A DNA stretch of 64,000 nucleotides from Candidatus Obscuribacterales bacterium (GCA_019750335.1 JAIEOQ010000008.1:620001-684000), one strand, 5' to 3'. Positions 1 to 8,148 are shown, counted from the stretch's first letter. Notes: generated by a model from the letters alone, not told the origin. Program-made: numbers and translations.

Positions 1-194
1 GGCACATGCACCTCGTACAAATACAAGTCGGCAGTGCCGTCATCACGGATATAACCGGTCCAGTAAGTGATGTTCGCCTGGTTAGTGACAAACACCGCTG
101 CCTCGGGCATCTTTCCGTGAATGTCGAACTTAGTCGGATTTATTTGAGTGAGCAGCGGTTTACGGCTCACATGAAAGTAAGTTTCAGCGGTCAT
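1..194 (-). CDS. Unknown protein, C-terminus off the left edge
   Basis: Reading leftward from an ATG at 194, with a GGAGAG ribosome site about 7 nt upstream, an open frame runs off the window, so only about 64 N-terminal residues are visible (MTAETYFHVSRKPL...). The start resembles the small 'FHVS/YHVT' opening seen in some ADP-ribosyltransferase-fold proteins, but no catalytic residue can be checked in this fragment and I do not assign a function. It is the last visible member of a leftward group with the genes starting at 892 and 1503, separated from the next by 47 nt. Confidence 0.6.
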   Translation of the reverse strand, partial: MTAETYFHVSRKPLLTQINPTKFDIHGKMPEAAVFVTNQANITYWTGYIRDDGTADLYLYEVHV

Positions 195-241
195 GGCAGA
201 CTCTCCAATCTGGGTTAAGCAGACCGGAGAGTCTGCCTGAA

Positions 242-892
242 CTACGAATCAACACGCACAATCGGATGACCGACATGGATCATCCCACCCGCTGGAATAG
301 TGAGCACACCGTCCTGCCAGGAAGCAAGCAGCGGAGTATCAACATCCGCCGGACAGACCTTGCCGAACTCAACGGGGCACAAGCCGAGCGCCGGCGTCAA
401 AGACGCTTCGTAACGACCAGCAAAGGTAACCACGCTACGCTCAAGCATCCGCTGGGCTAGGGCGAACTCGACAAAGAATGTCTGGAGCATGAGACACTCG
501 GGCTCGTAGCGATCGTATCGAAAACGAAGGCTGGAGCCATCGTCAAAAACTCGATACTCCGAACCAAGCTCAGTCCAGTAGCGATGCCGGCAGGTGGTCA
601 GCGGCAACAAGCGATCCTCGACACGGAAGCCGTAAACAGAGCCATCGTCGTCGAGCACAAGCGGACCGGAGCAGCTCATTCGCTCGTTGAAAAGCACACG
701 CAACTGCGGCACAAACCAGAGGTCATCACCGACCTCTTTCTCGTAAACATAGCTCTCAGCAAAGTGAGCCAGCTTGGCGTCAAGCATGGCAGCTGCACGC
801 GAGCCGAGCTCGAGAGCGTAGTAAGCGTCCTGAAAACCCAGGACTTTACGGCTGCAATACAGGCTTTCAAAACAACGATGTTCGGGCAGCAT
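242..892 (-). CDS. Unknown 216-residue protein
   Basis: A 216-residue protein with one of the best ribosome sites in the window (AAGGAGG, 7 nt before the ATG at 892). I recognise no family. It is rich in aromatic and acidic residues, has no signal peptide or membrane segment, and carries scattered cysteines without a CxxC pair. It lies 32 nt downstream of the HD-domain gene and 47 nt upstream of the partial gene at the left edge, so the three are probably cotranscribed leftward. Coding is supported by the ribosome site, the tight spacing and the absence of a better frame on either strand. Confidence 0.75.
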   Translation of the reverse strand: MLPEHRCFESLYCSRKVLGFQDAYYALELGSRAAAMLDAKLAHFAESYVYEKEVGDDLWFVPQLRVLFNERMSCSGPLVLDDDGSVYGFRVEDRLLPLTTCRHRYWTELGSEYRVFDDGSSLRFRYDRYEPECLMLQTFFVEFALAQRMLERSVVTFAGRYEASLTPALGLCPVEFGKVCPADVDTPLLASWQDGVLTIPAGGMIHVGHPIVRVDS

Positions 893-924
893 AAAATCCT
901 CCTTTCCAGAACTATGTGATGATG

Positions 925-1503
925 TTAGTTTTTGAGCTTTTCTTGCAAAAACGCTTTGCGCGAATGATTCGCTCGATTCGGATGATCGGTGCCTTGGGAA
1001 TCGGCATGTTGCAGAGTAATCAAATCGCCGATGTCCGGACGCTTGAGCAGCTCGGCCAGCTCATCGTCAGACAGTTTGTTAACCTTGTGCATTTTCATGT
1101 GCAGGCGAATCAGCTCGCAAACACGTTCGGTTTCCTCGTCGCTCACCAGCAAACGGCGGCAAATGACACGAGCCATTTCAGCGCCGAGAACATCGTGACC
1201 ATGGTTGCTGATGCCACCTTCGGGCCAGCGCTTCTGTGTACGTGGCTTGGCGATGTCGTGCAACAAACCGGCGAGCATCAACACGAAGTGCGAACCGGCA
1301 AGATTGCCGACGACCTTGAGCGTGTGCACGTAAGCGTTGCCTTCCGGATGCCAAACCGGATCTTGCTCACCCAGCTCGCTACGTAGCGCCATCATCTCGG
1401 GTACCACTGCAGCAAGACGACCGTTATCCAGCCAGCCGTTAATGCCGGCAGCCGGATCAGCCGAGCAGAGCACTGCTTTTAGCTCAGCCAAATCTTGGCT
1501 CAT
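925..1503 (-). CDS. HD-domain phosphohydrolase, CCA-enzyme-like HD region only
   Basis: A 192-residue protein with an HD metal-dependent phosphohydrolase domain: His60 (YVHTLKVV), the His82-Asp83 pair in LLHDIAKP, His101/103 in SNHGHD and a further His in LIRLHMKM. The pattern most resembles the HD domain that follows the nucleotidyltransferase head in bacterial tRNA CCA-adding enzymes and poly(A) polymerases, but no nucleotidyltransferase domain is present here. In that family the HD part removes phosphates or 2',3'-cyclic phosphates, or helps bind RNA; the substrate here is unknown. Start ATG at 1503 follows AAAGG. First gene of the leftward group at the left edge, preceded by a 630 bp divergent intergenic region. 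Confidence 0.8.
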   Translation of the reverse strand: MSQDLAELKAVLCSADPAAGINGWLDNGRLAAVVPEMMALRSELGEQDPVWHPEGNAYVHTLKVVGNLAGSHFVLMLAGLLHDIAKPRTQKRWPEGGISNHGHDVLGAEMARVICRRLLVSDEETERVCELIRLHMKMHKVNKLSDDELAELLKRPDIGDLITLQHADSQGTDHPNRANHSRKAFLQEKLKN

Positions 1504-2131
1504 GATTATGCCTTTCAGAAGCGTTGGCAGCCGGCACCATAAATGGTGTCGTGTTGCGCAGAAGTATTGCTTGGTTGTTCTAGACGATAAGGTTCACGCT
1601 TGTAGAAATAAAAGAGATACAGACAACCTAGCGTTATAGGTTCAGTAAAGAAAACAGGTGTGTAGAGAAACAGATCAGATTCATGAGAAAAACACGTAGT
1701 ACAAAGATTAAAGGGCTTCGCATGAGCTAGGAGCTGCTCTAATCTAGAGCTAGTGCCAACTTCGCCAATTGTTAGAGCGCATTAATAACGTTCGAAACCT
1801 GCGGTAAATACGTGCTTTTTGAGGCTGGGAGCCCTTTTCCGCGTACCCCAAAAATACCGTTTCAACGACGTGCATCCCTTGCGGCGCCTATGTTTTGAAT
1901 TTGATCAGCAAAAGATATTTATCTAAATAGAGATATTTGATCTTATGGGGCACCACTATGACAGGGTAATGGCATATCTACATCCCACCCTCAACACAGC
2001 AGATTCTCAACACAAACAAAAAACCCATTCAGACACAACAAGTTTTTCCCTCACCGAAAGCGTCGACTCTAGACGCTCGCGTTGCATTTTTCATCCACCT
2101 GCCAATGTCCACCTTTACGAAAGAGCTTATT
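1504..2131. other. Divergent intergenic region with direct repeat
   Basis: About 630 bp between divergent genes at 1503 (leftward) and 2132 (rightward), so it should hold promoters for both. The only structure I can point to is an AT-rich block at 1901-1942 where AGATATTT occurs twice (1913-1920 and 1931-1938, 18 bp apart), bracketed by TTGATC on each side. This spacing would put two protein-binding sites on nearly the same DNA face. Short open frames here (for example 1945-2202) lack a ribosome site and overlap the real gene; I treat them as non-coding. Confidence 0.4.
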
Positions 2132-2611
2132 ATGCGCAGCACACGAGCCATTTCGCCAAGCCGGTCTTATGTCATTCTCTGCCACGACAGCACGAACTGT
2201 AGGTACGCACCGCGGATTATCACACTGCCGGAAGATACGGAAAACGACGTCGACGCCGCCCTGGATTACTATTACCGACGGGTAAACATCGGCGCCGGCG
2301 GCGAAGTCTGCATGACAATCGAAGAGTATCTCAGTGCGAGCTTCGCCGGCGGACGCCCCCAAGAACCGGAAGCACCCGAATCCCAAGCCGACTCCGAAGC
2401 ACACTTCGACGTCGCCTGGGACCTGCATTGTCTTGAGAACGAACACGGCAACCCCCACGTGCACATCCGGATCGAGCGACACATCGCTCGGCATCTGGCA
2501 CGGCACAATCAACAACGAAATGAAGACTACGCCGCGCGTTTCACGGCGAAGTACAACGAACGTTACCAATTCTGGCTGAACCTCAGCCAGACGCAGAAAG
2601 CAAAGAGCTAG
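2132..2611 (+). CDS. Unknown acidic protein, about 159 residues
   Basis: I chose the ATG at 2132 because GAAAGAG lies just upstream; an in-frame ATG at 2105 lacks one. The protein has an N-terminal segment with three cysteines and histidines (LCHDSTNCRY), an acidic Pro/Glu-rich middle and a His/Arg-rich stretch (HVHIRIERHIARHLARH) in the C-terminal third, predicted helical. No known family recognised. First gene of a rightward run that continues with the receiver-like gene 62 nt downstream; a perfect hairpin lies in the gap between them. Confidence 0.65.
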   Translation: MRSTRAISPSRSYVILCHDSTNCRYAPRIITLPEDTENDVDAALDYYYRRVNIGAGGEVCMTIEEYLSASFAGGRPQEPEAPESQADSEAHFDVAWDLHCLENEHGNPHVHIRIERHIARHLARHNQQRNEDYAARFTAKYNERYQFWLNLSQTQKAKS

Positions 2612-2614
2612 AAA

Positions 2615-2635
2615 AACTCCGGTGAGACCGGAGTT
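2615..2635 (+). terminator. Small hairpin between genes, no U-tract
   Basis: AACTCCGG (2615-2622) pairs perfectly with CCGGAGTT (2628-2635) around a five-base loop, just after the stop at 2611. No T-run follows, so it may stabilise the upstream mRNA end rather than terminate. Confidence 0.45.
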
Positions 2636-2673
2636 AACCATTACCCCGTCCTCTCACTGGAAAGAACCTAATC

Positions 2674-3111
2674 ATGTATAAACGAATTTTGTTGGTTGAA
2701 GACTCGCTTCGTGACGCACGCGCTCTTGCCTTGGCTCTCCGTCTGATTGACGAAGAAGCCTTGGCAGGACACTTGGTCACCTGCATCAGCGGTGTCGAAA
2801 AAATCGACAGCGACGGTACTTTGGTGCCCTACACCGAAGGCGGCGTCGCCGCGGCAGACCGTGATTTCTTCTGCCAAAAGCCGTTGTCCCTTGCCGACTT
2901 CGACTTGGTACTGCTCGACTGTCTGCCCGACGGCTTGCTGCGCGGCGAAAAGATCGTCGAGATCTTGCACTCGGCTGGCTTAACACCGGTCGTCGCCATC
3001 TCTGGCTCGGCAGCCAACAATCGACACATGTGCGAACTCGGCGCCATCGCCGGCTTCGTCAAAGGTCGCACCGAAGAGATCGTCAATTTCGTGAACGAAT
3101 ACGTGAAATAG
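2674..3111 (+). CDS. Response-regulator receiver-like protein
   Basis: A 145-residue single-domain protein with the CheY-like pattern: acidic pair in ILLVEDS at the N-terminus, the phospho-acceptor position in FDLVLLDCLPDG, a Ser in VVAISGSA at the Thr/Ser switch position and Lys in GFVKG near the C-terminus. It is longer than CheY because about 25 residues are inserted between the first helix and the acceptor strand. No output domain is attached, so it would work by protein contact or as a phosphate relay. No histidine kinase is seen in this window. GGAAAG lies upstream of the ATG. Confidence 0.7.
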   Translation: MYKRILLVEDSLRDARALALALRLIDEEALAGHLVTCISGVEKIDSDGTLVPYTEGGVAAADRDFFCQKPLSLADFDLVLLDCLPDGLLRGEKIVEILHSAGLTPVVAISGSAANNRHMCELGAIAGFVKGRTEEIVNFVNEYVK

Positions 3112-3129
3112 TTTTCAAAGTTACAACTA

Positions 3130-3165
3130 ACGCTCCGGCTTTTCAACCGGGGCACCAATTTTTTT
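3130..3165 (+). promoter_or_regulatory. Leader hairpin, copy 1 of a duplicated 25-bp unit
   Basis: The 25 bp at 3130-3154 recur exactly at 4273-4297, each time about 25-50 bp before a paralogous gene. The unit folds as GCTCCGG (3132-3138) with CCGGGGC (3147-3153, one G-U). Here a run of seven T follows at once (3159-3165), so it could act as a terminator or attenuator for the downstream gene at 3178. Confidence 0.55.
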
Positions 3166-3177
3166 GGGAGATTTTGA

Positions 3178-4206
3178 ATGCAAGCCTTAACTCAAGCGCA
3201 AGTAACCGAGTTACGACTGTCTCGCATCATTCTTGTGATGCACATTACGGCTATAGCCAGAATGAGCAAAAGACCCACTGAATTGTTCACCGGACTTCGC
3301 GGTCGCCTCGTTGCCGGACCATTGGCAGGAGCACAAGTGTTCCTGCCAAAGCGGCTTCTTACCCGAGCAACCAAGCACAAATTGGACCTGCTCATCAATA
3401 GCCAGCAGCACACGGACTGGCTACTCGATAATGAACGGCTCCTCGAAGTAACCGTCTTTGAACTGTGGGAGCAGGATCAAAGTCTGATTGTCAGCGAGCG
3501 GCATGCCGCAACCATTGTTGCTCAACGCGATCAACTCATCTTGACCGCCCGCATCGAGAAGCTTGTTCATCCGCGGAATGATACGAGCCGGCGCCAAGTC
3601 TCCGGCTTTAGAGGTACTATTTGCACCGGTGCCTTGGCCAACACGCCCGTGTTTTTCCCAAGTTCTTCCGTACCTCGCAGAAAGATAGCGTCACAAAAGT
3701 TCGTCGGCAAAAACTTGTCCGGCGTGATCCTCGAAAGAGCAGGTGGCAACGGGTTTGTTCTCAGCGAGCAGCTCGCCACCAAGAAGCTCTTCGACGGGAT
3801 CGCCGCCGGCTATCGACTGCGAATGAGACTGACCCGCGAACTCGGCGGCAAGATTCATGTCGAGCAATGTTTAGATCGAGGATTGCCGCTATACGGCGTT
3901 CTCGATCCTAACGGACGTCACGACCTGAAGATCGGCGACGAAGTGTGGGTAGCGGTAACCGACAAACACGGCGGCGAAGATGCCAAAAAAGTCGGAACTC
4001 TCCTGGTGAAAGCCGAAGAGCCTCCGGCGTCGGACAAGCAAGGTGAAACGTTCTGTACCACCTGCCAGCAGCATCACAGCAACGCTCATTTCTGCGAAAA
4101 CTGTGAACACTGCTTGCTTAAACATGGGTATCAGCGCTTCACTGAACTAGGCGCAACCCCGGTTTTCGTTTGCGAAATGTGCAATACAAACAACGAGCAT
4201 GACTAG
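3178..4206 (+). CDS. S1-like repeat protein with C-terminal zinc ribbon, paralog 1
   Basis: A 342-residue protein built of repeated modules of the form 'F-G-x-R-G ... GPLAGAQVFLP ... LIVSERHAA', about 90-100 residues each, followed by a domain with CxxC pairs (FCTTCQ, FCENCEHC, FVCEMC) that should bind one or two zinc ions. The modules resemble S1/OB RNA-binding repeats (inference from the 'fxGxVxxG ... v.v.SER.A' pattern). The gene at 4324 is a clear paralog. GGGAG precedes the ATG at 3178. The first 30 residues differ from the paralog, so an internal start (M30) is possible. A role in RNA binding or translation is a guess. Confidence 0.7.
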   Translation: MQALTQAQVTELRLSRIILVMHITAIARMSKRPTELFTGLRGRLVAGPLAGAQVFLPKRLLTRATKHKLDLLINSQQHTDWLLDNERLLEVTVFELWEQDQSLIVSERHAATIVAQRDQLILTARIEKLVHPRNDTSRRQVSGFRGTICTGALANTPVFFPSSSVPRRKIASQKFVGKNLSGVILERAGGNGFVLSEQLATKKLFDGIAAGYRLRMRLTRELGGKIHVEQCLDRGLPLYGVLDPNGRHDLKIGDEVWVAVTDKHGGEDAKKVGTLLVKAEEPPASDKQGETFCTTCQQHHSNAHFCENCEHCLLKHGYQRFTELGATPVFVCEMCNTNNEHD

Positions 4207-4272
4207 AGCGTGCCCGTTGCATTGTAAATGAATCGCTCGGTATTTACCGGGCTTAGTTCTATAGCTTCCTTC

Positions 4273-4297
4273 ACGCTCCGGCTTTTCAACCGGGGCA
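4273..4297 (+). promoter_or_regulatory. Leader hairpin, copy 2 of a duplicated 25-bp unit
   Basis: Exact copy of 3130-3154, with GCTCCGG (4275-4281) pairing to CCGGGGC (4290-4296). Unlike copy 1 it is not followed by a T-run; the ribosome site CGGAG lies about 14 bp further on. The copy travelled with the gene duplication or was kept because it regulates both genes. Confidence 0.55.
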
Positions 4298-4323
4298 TCA
4301 CATCTGTTTTCGGAGATTTTGCA

Positions 4324-5346
4324 ATGAGTACGTTGAATCCCGCCAAAGTCGCTGAACTGCAAGCCGCCGGCACCATCCTGAAGGTGGGCAACATCGGTAT
4401 CGCCACCCGCAACGACGCCGACGCCTCCTTCGCCGGAGTCCGTGGTCAGGTCGCCGACGGTCCGCTAGCCGGCACGCCCGTGTTCGTTCCCGCAGGCTAC
4501 ATGACCGAGCCAAGCCGGCGCGCAACCCACTGGGATGAAGACGACAGCTTGAACGTTACCATCCTTGAGTTCAAGGAGCACCAAGGTCGTCCGACCCTGG
4601 TCTGCAGCGAGCGTCGCGCTGCCGGCTTGATCGCCGAACGCGAGCATCACACGGTGATCGCCAGGATAAACAAGCTGGCGAGAATGCAGGGCTCAGAACG
4701 ACTGATCGGCTTCGCCGGCACGGTCGTCACCGGACCACTCACCGGCACGTCGGTGTTCTTCCCCTGCGACTTGGTGGTCGATCGTGATCTTGCCCCGGAA
4801 GATTTCCTCGGCAAGATCATGCACGGCGCCATCGTCAAACCCAGCCGTACCACCGGCTTTGTCGTCAGCGAACGGCAAGCCGCTAAGGCTGCCTTCGACG
4901 CGATCCAGCCCGGCTACCGTCTGCGGATGACAGTCGAAGGTATTCACGGAGATGCGAGGATCCCCTGTCGCGTCGGCAGCGAGGTTTGGATGCAGCAGAC
5001 GCTGAAGCGTGGCTTGCCGCTTGTCGGCAAGCTCGACGTCAGCGACATGCTCGGGCGTGATCTACCGGATCTTGTCGGCAACGAGTTCTGGGTAATCGTA
5101 ACCGGCAAGGAAAATATCTGGAGTGCTCCCGACGACGCCGGCAATTTGCTGGTGAAGCGAGAGAATCCCCAGGTTGAACCAGGCAACATCTTCTGTGTTA
5201 CCTGCCAGGAAGAGCATGGGCAGTGGGGTGTCTGCGAATCGTGCCAAGGATGTTTGTGCAAGCACGGGCATCAGTTGTTCGAAGGCGGTGAAGCAACGTG
5301 CTTCATCACCTGCGAACTCTGTGGTTCGAACGAATGGCGCGACTAG
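4324..5346 (+). CDS. S1-like repeat protein with C-terminal zinc ribbon, paralog 2
   Basis: A 340-residue paralog of the preceding gene. I start it at the ATG at 4324, after CGGAG; an upstream in-frame ATG at 4228 would translate the leader hairpin. The modules are clearer here: VADGPLAGTPVFVP, FAGTVVTGPLTGTSVFFP and a third ending in GLPLVGKLD, each with a following 'SERRAA / SERQAA' helix. The C-terminal zinc ribbon has FCVTCQ, VCESCQGCLC and ITCELCGS. It is followed by a long hairpin. Same inferred role as its twin; what distinguishes the two is not visible. Confidence 0.75.
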   Translation: MSTLNPAKVAELQAAGTILKVGNIGIATRNDADASFAGVRGQVADGPLAGTPVFVPAGYMTEPSRRATHWDEDDSLNVTILEFKEHQGRPTLVCSERRAAGLIAEREHHTVIARINKLARMQGSERLIGFAGTVVTGPLTGTSVFFPCDLVVDRDLAPEDFLGKIMHGAIVKPSRTTGFVVSERQAAKAAFDAIQPGYRLRMTVEGIHGDARIPCRVGSEVWMQQTLKRGLPLVGKLDVSDMLGRDLPDLVGNEFWVIVTGKENIWSAPDDAGNLLVKRENPQVEPGNIFCVTCQEEHGQWGVCESCQGCLCKHGHQLFEGGEATCFITCELCGSNEWRD

Positions 5347-5380
5347 TGCGTGCCGATGATTTGTGAGAGTTCAACAATCA

Positions 5381-5417
5381 AAATGGACACGGTTGGCTTG
5401 CCTAGCCGTGTCCATTT
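5381..5417 (+). terminator. 12-bp perfect hairpin after the paralog pair
   Basis: AAATGGACACGG (5381-5392) pairs with CCGTGTCCATTT (5406-5417). It sits between the stop at 5346 and the start at 5450. The stem itself ends in TTT but no longer U-tract follows. Confidence 0.6.
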
Positions 5418-5449
5418 CTCATAACCACTTTTCTCCGCGAAAGAAAATC

Positions 5450-5803
5450 ATGAAAAGTCGAGAAACGATCATCCGCGAACTCCGTAACGACTCGCGGGTT
5501 CGTAAATATGTCGCCGAGTGCCTCGCGCTGTCGCGCCGGTCAGCCAATCGCCAAGGCGAATGGCATCCGCCCATGTGCGACTGGGAGGTCGGCGTCGCTG
5601 CTGCCGAACGCCTTCAGGCGCGTGGCTTCAATCTGTTGGCTTCCGGGGGCAAAGACGGCCTCTGGGAAGACCTCAGCCACCTGACGTTGATGCGCATCCC
5701 CCGTCGCTTCGATTGGTTGCGCAACCTGTTCGTTTGGGTCGGTCCGACCTTGCGTTGGATCGGCAGCGCCGGCAGCCGGAGCAGCAAGCGTTGCTGCGGC
5801 TAG
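5450..5803 (+). CDS. Unknown basic 117-residue protein
   Basis: Start ATG at 5450 follows GAAAGAAAATC; a longer frame beginning at 5363 would run through the hairpin and is unlikely. The protein opens with a basic helix (MKSRETIIRELRNDSRVRKY) and ends in an aromatic, basic tail with SGS/CC residues (RSSKRCCG). A hydrophobic stretch around FVWVGPTLRWIG could touch a membrane. No family recognised. It sits 72 nt before the first of two membrane-protein genes. Confidence 0.65.
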   Translation: MKSRETIIRELRNDSRVRKYVAECLALSRRSANRQGEWHPPMCDWEVGVAAAERLQARGFNLLASGGKDGLWEDLSHLTLMRIPRRFDWLRNLFVWVGPTLRWIGSAGSRSSKRCCG

Positions 5804-5875
5804 TTTGCAGTAGTTCGTTCACGTGAATGTTCAATCAACTTCAATCAACATCAACAAGGTTTTTGAAGGGAACTT

Positions 5876-6478
5876 ATGACCAAGCAATCCAACACCAGCC
5901 TCGGCGGTTTGATCAAAATCGCCATCGTGCTCGACCTCGCCTGGGCGGCGATTCTCGCCACCTTGAACAGCCTGGTGCTCAACCAGGCCGGCATCGCCAT
6001 CGGCGCCGACGGTATCGCCACCAAAGTGGCCGCCGGCGCCACTTGGCTCAGCGCCTTCGTCGTCGGTCTCGTGCAGGGCGGCATCTTCATGGTCTTCGGT
6101 TTTATCCTCCTCGTCGTCTGGGTGTTTCTATACGCCCAGTTCACGAAAGGACAAGGCGCAGCCGTTTGGAAAAAGCTGTTCATCGTTGTCGGGCTCGCCG
6201 TCCTTGGCTGGGGACTTCTGCAAGGCGTAAAAGGGGCGGCGATAATCGCCGGACTCGGCAGCGCTCCGGCGTTGCATGCCAGCACAACGGTTGTGGTGGC
6301 CGCGGCGACTTTGACGTTCATCGTCAACTTCGTTTACGGGCTGCTGTTCGGCGCTGTCGCCGTAACGGTAGGCTCCGGCGGTTTGTTCGTTGTACTGGTC
6401 GCTTTCGCCGCAATCACCGGCGGCAAGAAATCGCAGAACGGCGCCGGGAACAACAACCCGCCCGCCAACGGAAAGTAG
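5876..6478 (+). CDS. Multi-pass membrane protein, paralog 1
   Basis: A 200-residue protein with about five hydrophobic segments (around residues 12-35, 55-85, 103-125, 133-158, 160-185) and a polar tail ending PPANGK. GAAGGGAAC lies just upstream of the ATG. The next gene (6534) is a diverged tandem copy: both share an N-terminal 'IK-A-IV...ILATLN' segment, and even the 3' sequence after the genes is related. No family recognised; probably an inner-membrane protein of unknown role. Confidence 0.7.
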   Translation: MTKQSNTSLGGLIKIAIVLDLAWAAILATLNSLVLNQAGIAIGADGIATKVAAGATWLSAFVVGLVQGGIFMVFGFILLVVWVFLYAQFTKGQGAAVWKKLFIVVGLAVLGWGLLQGVKGAAIIAGLGSAPALHASTTVVVAAATLTFIVNFVYGLLFGAVAVTVGSGGLFVVLVAFAAITGGKKSQNGAGNNNPPANGK

Positions 6479-6533
6479 CACGCAGTCTGCCTGATTGTCT
6501 GAGAGTTTTGACATCTTCATTTTCGAGGTAATC

Positions 6534-7094
6534 ATGAAATCTTCCGATCTGGATCGCGCAATCAAGTTCTTCGCCAAGATCGTTTTCATTTGGGCGGTGA
6601 TTGTCGCCACCCTGAATTGCGTCGCCTTCAGCATCTTCCACCCCGACGGCGTCGCTACTAACATCTTCGGGAAGGCAGTCACCGCTCCGAAGGTTTGGTT
6701 TTGCGCCTTCGCCCATTGGTTACTGCTTGGCGCTTTCTACCTGCTCGCTGCCCAGACGATGGTGATGTCCATTCGTGGTTGCTACAGGCTACTACGAAAT
6801 TCGCCTGTCCAATTGGTTTTGACGATGCTTTTCCTTGGAGTTTTGCTCTTGGCAGTGAGCTGGGTAATTTTTCACTGCGTTCGAATCACGCCGGTGACCT
6901 TCTACTACACCTCCACGGCTTGGTTGCAAAACTCAACCGGCAAAGCTGCGACCGGAGTACTCGCTACTACCATCAGCTTCCTGTTGAATTGCGTTCCGGT
7001 CATTGTTAGCGCCGGTGTCTTTTGGTTCGGGAATAAGATAGCAGCCATCACTGACCCGATGGAAGAACCGTCGTTTTCTTTGACCACGTCCTAA
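6534..7094 (+). CDS. Multi-pass membrane protein, paralog 2
   Basis: A 186-residue protein starting at the ATG after GAGGT; a TTG start at 6495 is possible but has no ribosome site. It has four to five membrane segments and is related to the preceding gene (FAKIVFIWAVIVATLN against IKIAIVLDLAWAAILATLN). It stops at 7094, but the DNA beyond (about 7104-7145) still resembles the 3' end of paralog 1, including the codons for its terminal residues and stop, so this copy appears to have lost its original C-terminal tail. Confidence 0.7.
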   Translation: MKSSDLDRAIKFFAKIVFIWAVIVATLNCVAFSIFHPDGVATNIFGKAVTAPKVWFCAFAHWLLLGAFYLLAAQTMVMSIRGCYRLLRNSPVQLVLTMLFLGVLLLAVSWVIFHCVRITPVTFYYTSTAWLQNSTGKAATGVLATTISFLLNCVPVIVSAGVFWFGNKIAAITDPMEEPSFSLTTS

Positions 7095-7160
7095 TCGAGC
7101 AATCGCCAGCGGGAAGTAGCAGGCCGTTCGTCTGACTGTCTGACAGCCAACAGCAAGGGG

Positions 7161-7200
7161 AGAAACGGACTAGCAACCCGTTTCTTCTTTTGTTGTTTTA
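7161..7200 (+). terminator. Rho-independent terminator, rightward
   Basis: AGAAACGG (7161-7168) pairs with CCGTTTCT (7178-7185), followed by a T-rich run (TCTTTTGTTGTTTTA). It ends the rightward unit whose last gene stops at 7094. Confidence 0.75.
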
Positions 7201-7216
7201 ATATACTATATGTATT
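7201..7216. promoter_or_regulatory. AT-rich terminator-distal motif
   Basis: ATATACTATATGTATT lies exactly between two convergent terminators. Close variants occur at 13494, 19767, 40130, 44977 and 58822, always just beyond a terminator. Function unknown. Confidence 0.45.
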
Positions 7217-7223
7217 CGTAGTT

Positions 7224-7272
7224 AAACAGAAAAGACAAAAGCCCTTGTCTAGAAGCAACAAAGGCTTTTGTC
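7224..7272 (-). terminator. Rho-independent terminator, leftward
   Basis: On the minus strand GACAAAAGCC (7272-7263) pairs with GGCTTTTGTC (7243-7234) and is followed by TTTTCTGTTT. It terminates the patatin-like gene ending at 7306. Confidence 0.75.
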
Positions 7273-7305
7273 GGAAACAAGCATATCATGCCGTTGCTGA
7301 TTAGT

Positions 7306-8148
7306 TTACAGCTGGGTCAAACGATTCAACACCTGAGACGTCTGCTCATAAGCATGACCAGCCATTTTGCTGCATAACTCAGGATTCAAATCAAAAGTCA
7401 TGGTGGCAACATTTTTCATGCCGGTTTCAACCAGCACAGTGCTTTGCTTATACTGACGACGGCGCCAAGCTTCAAAGAAAGGAGCGTAAATCAGCTCACT
7501 CATATGAATGAGCCAATCCGGCCAAGACAGCTTGCCGACAGGCAGAGAATGGGCCAAACCTAATTTGCTGACGATAGTCGGGCGACAACAAAATTCGTCC
7601 GGATTGGCATTGTACAAACCGCCATCAACAAGCCATTGCAGCTTGCCTTCCATCGGCACATGTTGCGAACGCATGAAAAGCGGCATAGCACAGCTGCTTG
7701 CCAGAGCACCGGCAAGATCGTAGTCTGTACCGCGGAAAACAACCGGCTTATGCAACTTAGGCGCATAAGCAACAATGGACAGAGCGCTGTTCGGTTTCAG
7801 CTCATACTTTTGCACAAGACGGGAAAGCAGCCCGAACAAATCATAAAAGCCGCCTTCTTGCCAAAGCTTGCCCAAATGCGGGCGGCGAATGAAACGGGTC
7901 AACTCTTCCTTGTCGATGAAACCAATCTCTTCGGTCAAAATGCGATTGATATCCACTGGTGAATAACCATTGGTATAAAGAGCTGCACAAGTCGAACCGA
8001 TGGACACACCGTAAACAGTGCCGACACGCAACTTACGATCTTGAATGCATTGCAAAAAACCGCTGTGAGCAAAACCCTTGATTCCACCAGCTCCGAGCAC
8101 AATATCCCAAACAGTAGTCGGCTCGCGCAACAGATCGCGAACACTCAT
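7306..8148 (-). CDS. Patatin-like phospholipase
   Basis: A 280-residue patatin-family lipid acyl hydrolase. Visible family features: the oxyanion glycine loop GAGGIKG (residues 19-25), the nucleophile elbow GVSIG with Ser49, and the catalytic aspartate in VDGGLYNANP. The family uses a Ser-Asp dyad to cleave fatty acids from phospholipids or other lipids. I start at the ATG at 8148, eight bases after GGAG; an upstream GTG at 8178 has no such site. No signal peptide, so it is cytoplasmic or membrane-associated. It is a single-gene unit, with its own terminator, divergent from RidA. Confidence 0.85.
   Translation of the reverse strand: MSVRDLLREPTTVWDIVLGAGGIKGFAHSGFLQCIQDRKLRVGTVYGVSIGSTCAALYTNGYSPVDINRILTEEIGFIDKEELTRFIRRPHLGKLWQEGGFYDLFGLLSRLVQKYELKPNSALSIVAYAPKLHKPVVFRGTDYDLAGALASSCAMPLFMRSQHVPMEGKLQWLVDGGLYNANPDEFCCRPTIVSKLGLAHSLPVGKLSWPDWLIHMSELIYAPFFEAWRRRQYKQSTVLVETGMKNVATMTFDLNPELCSKMAGHAYEQTSQVLNRLTQL

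Noticed and set aside
1945-2202. Open frame of 85 codons in the first intergenic region
   Set aside because: No ribosome site, low-complexity composition, and it overlaps the better supported gene at 2132.
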